45,579 nt of DNA. Source: Rothia santali (GTDB taxonomy: Bacteria > Actinomycetota > Actinomycetes > Actinomycetales > Micrococcaceae). Location of the stretch: positions 1 through 45,579 of the forward strand of contig NZ_JANAFB010000027.1 of the NCBI RefSeq assembly GCF_024199905.1, in the 5' to 3' direction. Positions 42,295 to 45,579 of this stretch are shown in pieces. The translations under genes were made by a program, and so were the position numbers. Position 1 is the stretch's first letter. Each line of letters opens with the position of its first letter. The notes under the pieces are model-generated. The model made no database searches. It was not told the origin of the DNA and saw only the letters and a program-made list of their open reading frames with translations.

Positions 42295-42818
42295 GCGGCG
42301 GCCCCGGGCCCGCTCCGGTCGAAGACGTCGCGGAGGCGCTCGACGGTGCGGGCGACCTTCTCGGCGTCGACGATCGGGAACCCCTTCTCGGCGCGGACCT
42401 CCGAGGAGGTGCGGGACCAGTCGCAGTAGTTGGTGACCCGCGACCCGGCCCCGGAGGGCTCCACGATCCACCCCCATCGCCAGCCCTGGGGCTCCTCGCC
42501 GTAGTCGGCGACCTCCCACTCGATGCGGTCGGGGCCCAGCGCCGTCACGGTGTTCTCGACCCGGTACCGCGTGGCGCCGTCCGTCCAGAGCATCTCCATG
42601 ACGAAGAGCTGGCCCTCGGCGCTCAGCGGGCCGCCGTGGGCCTCACCGCGCGAGCCGGCGTCGTCGCTCGCGGCCCGGATCATCCCGGACCCGTCGACCT
42701 CCGCCTGGCGGGCGGGGTCCCGCAGCAGCGCCAGGACCTCCGCGGGGGAGGCGGGGACCTCGGCCGTCACGGAGACCGAATCCTCGGTCGTGTGCTTCTC
42801 GATGCTCTGTCGTGTCAT
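42291..42818 (-). CDS. SRPBCC-family protein
   Basis: The 175-residue protein begins SVSVTAEVPASPAEVLALLRDPARQAEVDGSG, the usual start of START/polyketide-cyclase-like SRPBCC proteins, and continues with alternating strand segments (YRVENTVTALGPDRIEWEV, WRWGWIVEPSGAGSRVTNYCDW) and a C-terminal helix. Members bind hydrophobic ligands; no substrate can be named. The start ATG 42818 lies six bases after CATGAT, with TGGACC 17 bases further up, so it may be leaderless. It overlaps the aldolase-like gene and is divergent from TetR, whose operator lies 51 bases upstream. Confidence 0.85.
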   Translation of the reverse strand: MTRQSIEKHTTEDSVSVTAEVPASPAEVLALLRDPARQAEVDGSGMIRAASDDAGSRGEAHGGPLSAEGQLFVMEMLWTDGATRYRVENTVTALGPDRIEWEVADYGEEPQGWRWGWIVEPSGAGSRVTNYCDWSRTSSEVRAEKGFPIVDAEKVARTVERLRDVFDRSGPGAAA

Positions 42819-42868
42819 GTCATCATGTTGTCAGCAGCGCTTCATCCGGTCCAGGAGGCCTCCCCGAT

Positions 42869-42893
42869 TGCTAGTGTGACGTTGTGACTAGCA
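42869..42893. promoter_or_regulatory. Candidate TetR operator overlapping the tetR promoter and start
   Basis: Perfect seven-base arms TGCTAGT (42869-42875) and ACTAGCA (42887-42893) are separated by 11 bases. The site covers the extended -10 TGCTAGTGT and the GTG start at 42884. A regulator bound here would block its own transcription. Confidence 0.7.
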
Positions 42894-43489
42894 GAAAAGT
42901 AGGGCGGCCCTTCCAGACCGGCATCAGCGAGGCGCTGATGCAGGCGGCCGAGCGCATCATGGCCGACGAGGGCTACTCCCACCTGTCCGTGGACCGGCTG
43001 GTCACCGAGATCGGCACGACGCGGCCGACGTTCTACCGCCGCTACCCCAACCTCGCCCACCTGGTGCTGGACGTCATGCGCAGCCGCTATCCCGTGGGCG
43101 AGTACCAGACCTCCGGGGACCTGCGGGAGGACCTGCTGCGCTTCCAGCGCGACGAGATCACGGTCTTCTCCGCCCCGCTGTTCCGCAACAACCTGGCGGG
43201 CCTGATGGAGCCGCTGCGCCTCGATCCCGAGACCCGCGACCTGTTCACCGAGTACTTCACGGTGCCCCGCCGCGCCCGGCTCGAGGCCATCCTGGCCGCG
43301 GCCGTGGGGCGGGAGGAGATCGTGCGCGACGCCGTCCCGGTCGACACGGTGCGCGACCTGCTGATGGGCCCCATCCTGGCCCGGCTGGTGCTGCCCCTGG
43401 GGGCCCCGATCGACGACGCCCTGGCCCGCAACACGGTCCTGGCGGTGTGCGAGCTGCTCGAGGCCCCGCGGGAGGCCGACCGCGGGTGA
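42884..43489 (+). CDS. TetR/AcrR-family transcriptional regulator
   Basis: The 201-residue protein has the TetR helix-turn-helix at about 15-60: ISEALMQAAERIMADEGYSHLSVDRLVTEIGTTRPTFYRRYPNLAHLV. The C-terminal ligand domain resembles TetR_C-type helices (ARLEAILAAAVGREEI, TVRDLLMGPILARLVLP). GTG 42884 lies six bases after the extended -10 TGCTAGTGT, and there is no Shine-Dalgarno, so the message is probably leaderless. The divergent SRPBCC/aldolase-like operon is the likely target along with itself. Its stop codon is in the first unit of a 20-base tandem repeat. Confidence 0.92.
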   Translation: MTSRKVGRPFQTGISEALMQAAERIMADEGYSHLSVDRLVTEIGTTRPTFYRRYPNLAHLVLDVMRSRYPVGEYQTSGDLREDLLRFQRDEITVFSAPLFRNNLAGLMEPLRLDPETRDLFTEYFTVPRRARLEAILAAAVGREEIVRDAVPVDTVRDLLMGPILARLVLPLGAPIDDALARNTVLAVCELLEAPREADRG

Positions 43490-43580
43490 GCCGGCCCTGC
43501 TGCGGGCGAGCCCGCCCTGTTGCGGGTGAGCCGGCCCGGCTACGGGTGAGCCGGCCCGGCCGCTGGGTGAGCCCGCCGCC
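43481..43580. repeat. Five 20-bp tandem repeats starting at the tetR stop codon
   Basis: Units start at 43481, 43501, 43521, 43541 and 43561 with core GGGYGAGCCSGCCC. The first contains the last codons and TGA of tetR; the array fills the gap to the convergent glycosyltransferase stop. Units contain CCGG/GGCC self-complementarity, so the transcript could fold. Confidence 0.92.
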
Positions 43581-43589
43581 CCGGGCCGC

Positions 43590-44421
43590 CTAGGCGCCCG
43601 CGTCCGCCCTGACCCAGCCCTCCGCGGTGCGTCGCACCGCGCCGGCCTCGGCGAAGGCCCGCAGCCAGCCCTCCATCGGCCAGGCGCCCCAGCGCCGGGC
43701 GAAGACCTCGCCGTTGCGCAGGATGTCGTCGAGGTGGCGCCACGGGGGCTTCGACGTCGGGTGCCACTGGTGGTAGGCCTGGGCGCCGCCGACCCACGCC
43801 ATCGGGACCCCGCGCGCCCGCGCCCGCCAGCCGAAGTCGGTGTCCTCCGCGCCGTAGCCCTCGAAGGCCTCGTCGAAGCCGCCGATGCGCTCCCAGGTGC
43901 CCGCGGTGAGCGCGAAGGACAGCGACCAGAACAGGTCGTACTCCTCGGCCGCGGCGTCGAGCTCGACGCCGTCCGCGGGCGCCGGACGCGCCGGGTGCGG
44001 GCGGGTGAGGCCGGGCAGCTCGGCCACGGTCCCGGGCCGCACGCCCTCGTCCAGGTAGGTGACCGGGCCGCTGAGGATCGCCTCCGGGCGCCGGGCGGCC
44101 GCCTCGCGGTAGCGGTCCAGCAGCTGGGGGCCGGCCAGGCAGTCGACGTCGAGGAAGACCAGCAGATCCGCGCCGCGGCGCAGCGCCTCCTCCGCGCCGC
44201 GGTTGCGGCCGGCCGCGACGCTGAGCCCGTGCGCGCCCGGTGGGACGTGGAGCGGCGTCGTGCCGGGGCCGCGGCCCGGAGCCCGCGGCCGGCTCCTCGG
44301 CGTCGAGCCAGACCACCACCCGCTCGCAGGCGGGGTCCCAGACCTCGGCGAGCAGGGTCTGCTGGCGGGCCAGGTGCTCGCGCCGGGCCGCCGACGCCGT
44401 GGTGATCACCGCCGTCCTCAT
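43590..44421 (-). pseudogene. Glycosyltransferase family 2-like protein, frameshifted
   Basis: From ATG 44421 the frame reads MRTAVITTASAARREHLARQ, then ERVVVWLDAEEPAA, and loses sense near 44270-44285. A second frame continues with HVPPGAHGLSVAAGRNRGAEEAL, LLVFLDVDC (the DXD metal motif), DEGVRPGTVAELPGL, GTWERIGGFDEAFEGYGAEDTDFGWRA (acceptor motif of GT2/GT27-like transferases) and ends at 43590. Length 832 is one more than 277 codons, in line with one inserted base in the GGGCCGCGGCCCC stretch. The joined protein would be about 276 residues. It overlaps the preceding glycosyltransferase (ATGA). It may be a sequencing error. Confidence 0.82.
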
Positions 44422-45496
44422 CGGCCCGTCCCTCCGGGTCGGCTTCTGCGGACTCGCCCGGGGCGCCGGTCCCCGCCCGCCGCGCACCGCGCCGGCGATG
44501 ATCCGCGCGGCCGGGCGGCGGCGCCCTCGGTGCGCCACACGGACCAGTCGGGGCGGTGGCCGCCGCGCGCTCGAGCGTGGCGACCAGCTCGCCGTCGGCG
44601 GGCCACTCGTCGAGGACCACGGCGTCGACGGCCGCGCGCACGGCGTCCCCCATGGCGCGCTGCTCCGCGAACGGGCGCTCCTGCGGGATCAGCACCACGC
44701 GGGCGCCGGCCGCGGCGAGGTCGGCGACGCTGTTCTGGCCCGAGGCGCTCACGACCACGGCGCTGCCCGTGATCGAGCGCCACGGGTCCGGGTCCCAGGT
44801 GCTCGGCGAGCTGCCCGCGAAGCGCAGCCGCCAGCCGCCGCGGGCGGCCTCGGCGATGCGGAGGTGCTCCTCCTCGGGCGGCATGGTCCGGCCCAGCACC
44901 AGCGCGGTGCGCTCCTCGGGCGCGGCCGGGCGCTCGCGGCCGTCGAAGCGCGAGATGCCGCCGGACCAGAGGACGGGCGCCGCGGCGGCGTCGAGGGCGG
45001 CCGAGGGCACCGCCTCCCGGTCCCAGGGGGCCAGGATCCGGTCCGCGACGCGGTAGGCCAGGCGGTGCGGCGCGTCGGTGCGCTCCCCGGGCTGGGAGAC
45101 CACCACCACGGGCACGCCCAGCAGCCGCACGAAGAGCGCGACCTCCACGGAGACGTCGACCACGAAGGCGTCCAGGAACTCCGCGTGCGCGATGCGGGCG
45201 ATCTCCGCCAGGCGCTCCCGGTGGCCCCGGTGGCCGAGCGGCGCCCAGTGGAGGGCGCCGAGGGCCTCCGGGTCCTGCTCCCGCGGGTCGAGGAGGGCGC
45301 CGCCGGGGCCCTCCTCCACCGCGGCGTCGGGGGCCAGGCGCACCCACGCGGTGCGGTCCGGGAGGGCCGCGGGCGGGGCGAGGGAGGAGAACACCGTCAC
45401 CTCCGCGTCGAGGTGCGGGCGGACGGCGAGGAAGCGGGTCAGGTGCCCGTTGCCGTGGTGGTGGACGTACCAGCCGATGCGGGGGCGGGGGCTCAT
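44418..45496 (-). pseudogene. MurG/GT28-like glycosyltransferase, frameshifted near the C-terminus
   Basis: From ATG 45496 the protein reads GWYVHHHGNGHLTRFLAVRPHL (nucleotide-sugar transferase N-terminal loop), then a C-terminal domain with GSAVVVSASGQNSVADLAAAGARVVLIPQERPFAEQR, the donor-binding pattern of GT-B enzymes such as MurG. Near 44560 the frame changes: ATAPTGPC gives way to PDWSVWRTEGAAAR in a second frame, consistent with loss of one C from a CCCC run. A third frame then reads ARIIAGAVRGGRG, so a second indel near 44505-44515 is likely. The expected end is the TGA at 44418-44420, overlapping the next start. Its own start overlaps the upstream stop. The acceptor is unknown. Confidence 0.8.
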
Positions 45497-45579
45497 CGGG
45501 CGGCCCCCGCGCGGACGACGCCGGCGTAGAGCTCCGCGTGCTCGGCGCGGACCGCGCGCAGCTGCTCGGCGCGCTCGAC
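45493..45579 (-). CDS. C-terminal end of an upstream gene, probably part of the glycosyltransferase operon
   Basis: The last 28 residues (ending ELYAGVVRAGAAR) of a protein enter from the right edge and stop at 45493-45495, overlapping the start of the next gene as ATGA. The helix with Arg/Glu/Ala repeats resembles the C-terminal helix of GT4 glycosyltransferases. Too little is present to assign a function. Confidence 0.6.
   Translation of the reverse strand, partial: VERAEQLRAVRAEHAELYAGVVRAGAAR

Noticed and set aside
34285-43580. CRISPR array as an explanation for the tandem repeats
   Set aside because: Units are head-to-tail without unique spacers, differ in sequence from gap to gap, and no cas genes are present.
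42842-45496. An 884-residue open frame spanning two glycosyltransferases, tetR and beyond
   Set aside because: Only its first 310 or so residues make sense; the rest is frameshifted read-through and antisense sequence.

Overview
The window is a very GC-rich bacterial chromosome segment from an actinobacterium, most likely Micrococcales and plausibly Micrococcaceae such as Kocuria, Micrococcus or Arthrobacter relatives. The evidence is near-exclusive G/C at third codon positions, mycothione reductase, the GarA/FtsR pair, DUF3040 and DUF3817, a PknL kinase next to its Rv2175c-type partner, and blocks collinear with mycobacterial Rv2173-Rv2187 and Rv1826-Rv1830. The genus is inference. I see no rRNA, tRNA, insertion sequence, prophage or CRISPR array, and no gene-free gap longer than about 300 bases.

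Region 1 (1-7.6 kb, minus strand) is the upstream half of the division and cell wall cluster: mraZ, rsmH, ftsL, ftsI and murE, with DUF3040 and dinB upstream. murE breaks about 120 bases from the left edge. Region 2 (7.6-16.1 kb) holds a polyprenyl diphosphate synthase, the divergent Rv2175c-like/pknL pair, class II DAHP synthase, a plsC acyltransferase with an unusual 11-residue repeat tail, an alpha/beta hydrolase and a long-chain acyl-CoA ligase. Region 3 (16.1-29.6 kb) holds mycothione reductase, pyruvate carboxylase, an orphan ParA, then a minus-strand block gcvH-garA-ftsR-merR that couples a 2-oxoglutarate-flux switch to division control, followed by bifunctional proline/P5C dehydrogenase and a SorC-type regulator. 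Region 4 (29.7-34.2 kb) is glycerol catabolism, glpD-glpF-glpK, divergent from the SorC regulator and with candidate operators between them.

Region 5 (34.2-45.6 kb) is less conserved. It contains an alkB-tag alkylation-repair pair, a MarR/MFS efflux module with matching palindromes, a poorly characterised ABC-class ATPase (PF09818 type), DUF3817, a dihydrofolate-reductase-like protein, a TetR with a divergent SRPBCC/D-threonine-aldolase-like operon, and the end of a glycosyltransferase operon. Two things mark this region. Nearly every intergenic gap carries its own short tandem repeat (17-32 bp units, often starting at a stop codon). At least three genes (the aldolase-like gene and two glycosyltransferases) are broken by single-base frameshifts in G/C runs.

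Across the window, at least seven starts lie 6-8 bases after a TANNNT-like -10 box with no Shine-Dalgarno sequence, so leaderless transcripts appear common. No wholly new multi-gene system is evident. The best leads are the acyltransferase with the hendecad tail, the Tag glycosylase lacking most zinc ligands, the SorC-glp wiring, and the stop-proximal minisatellites.
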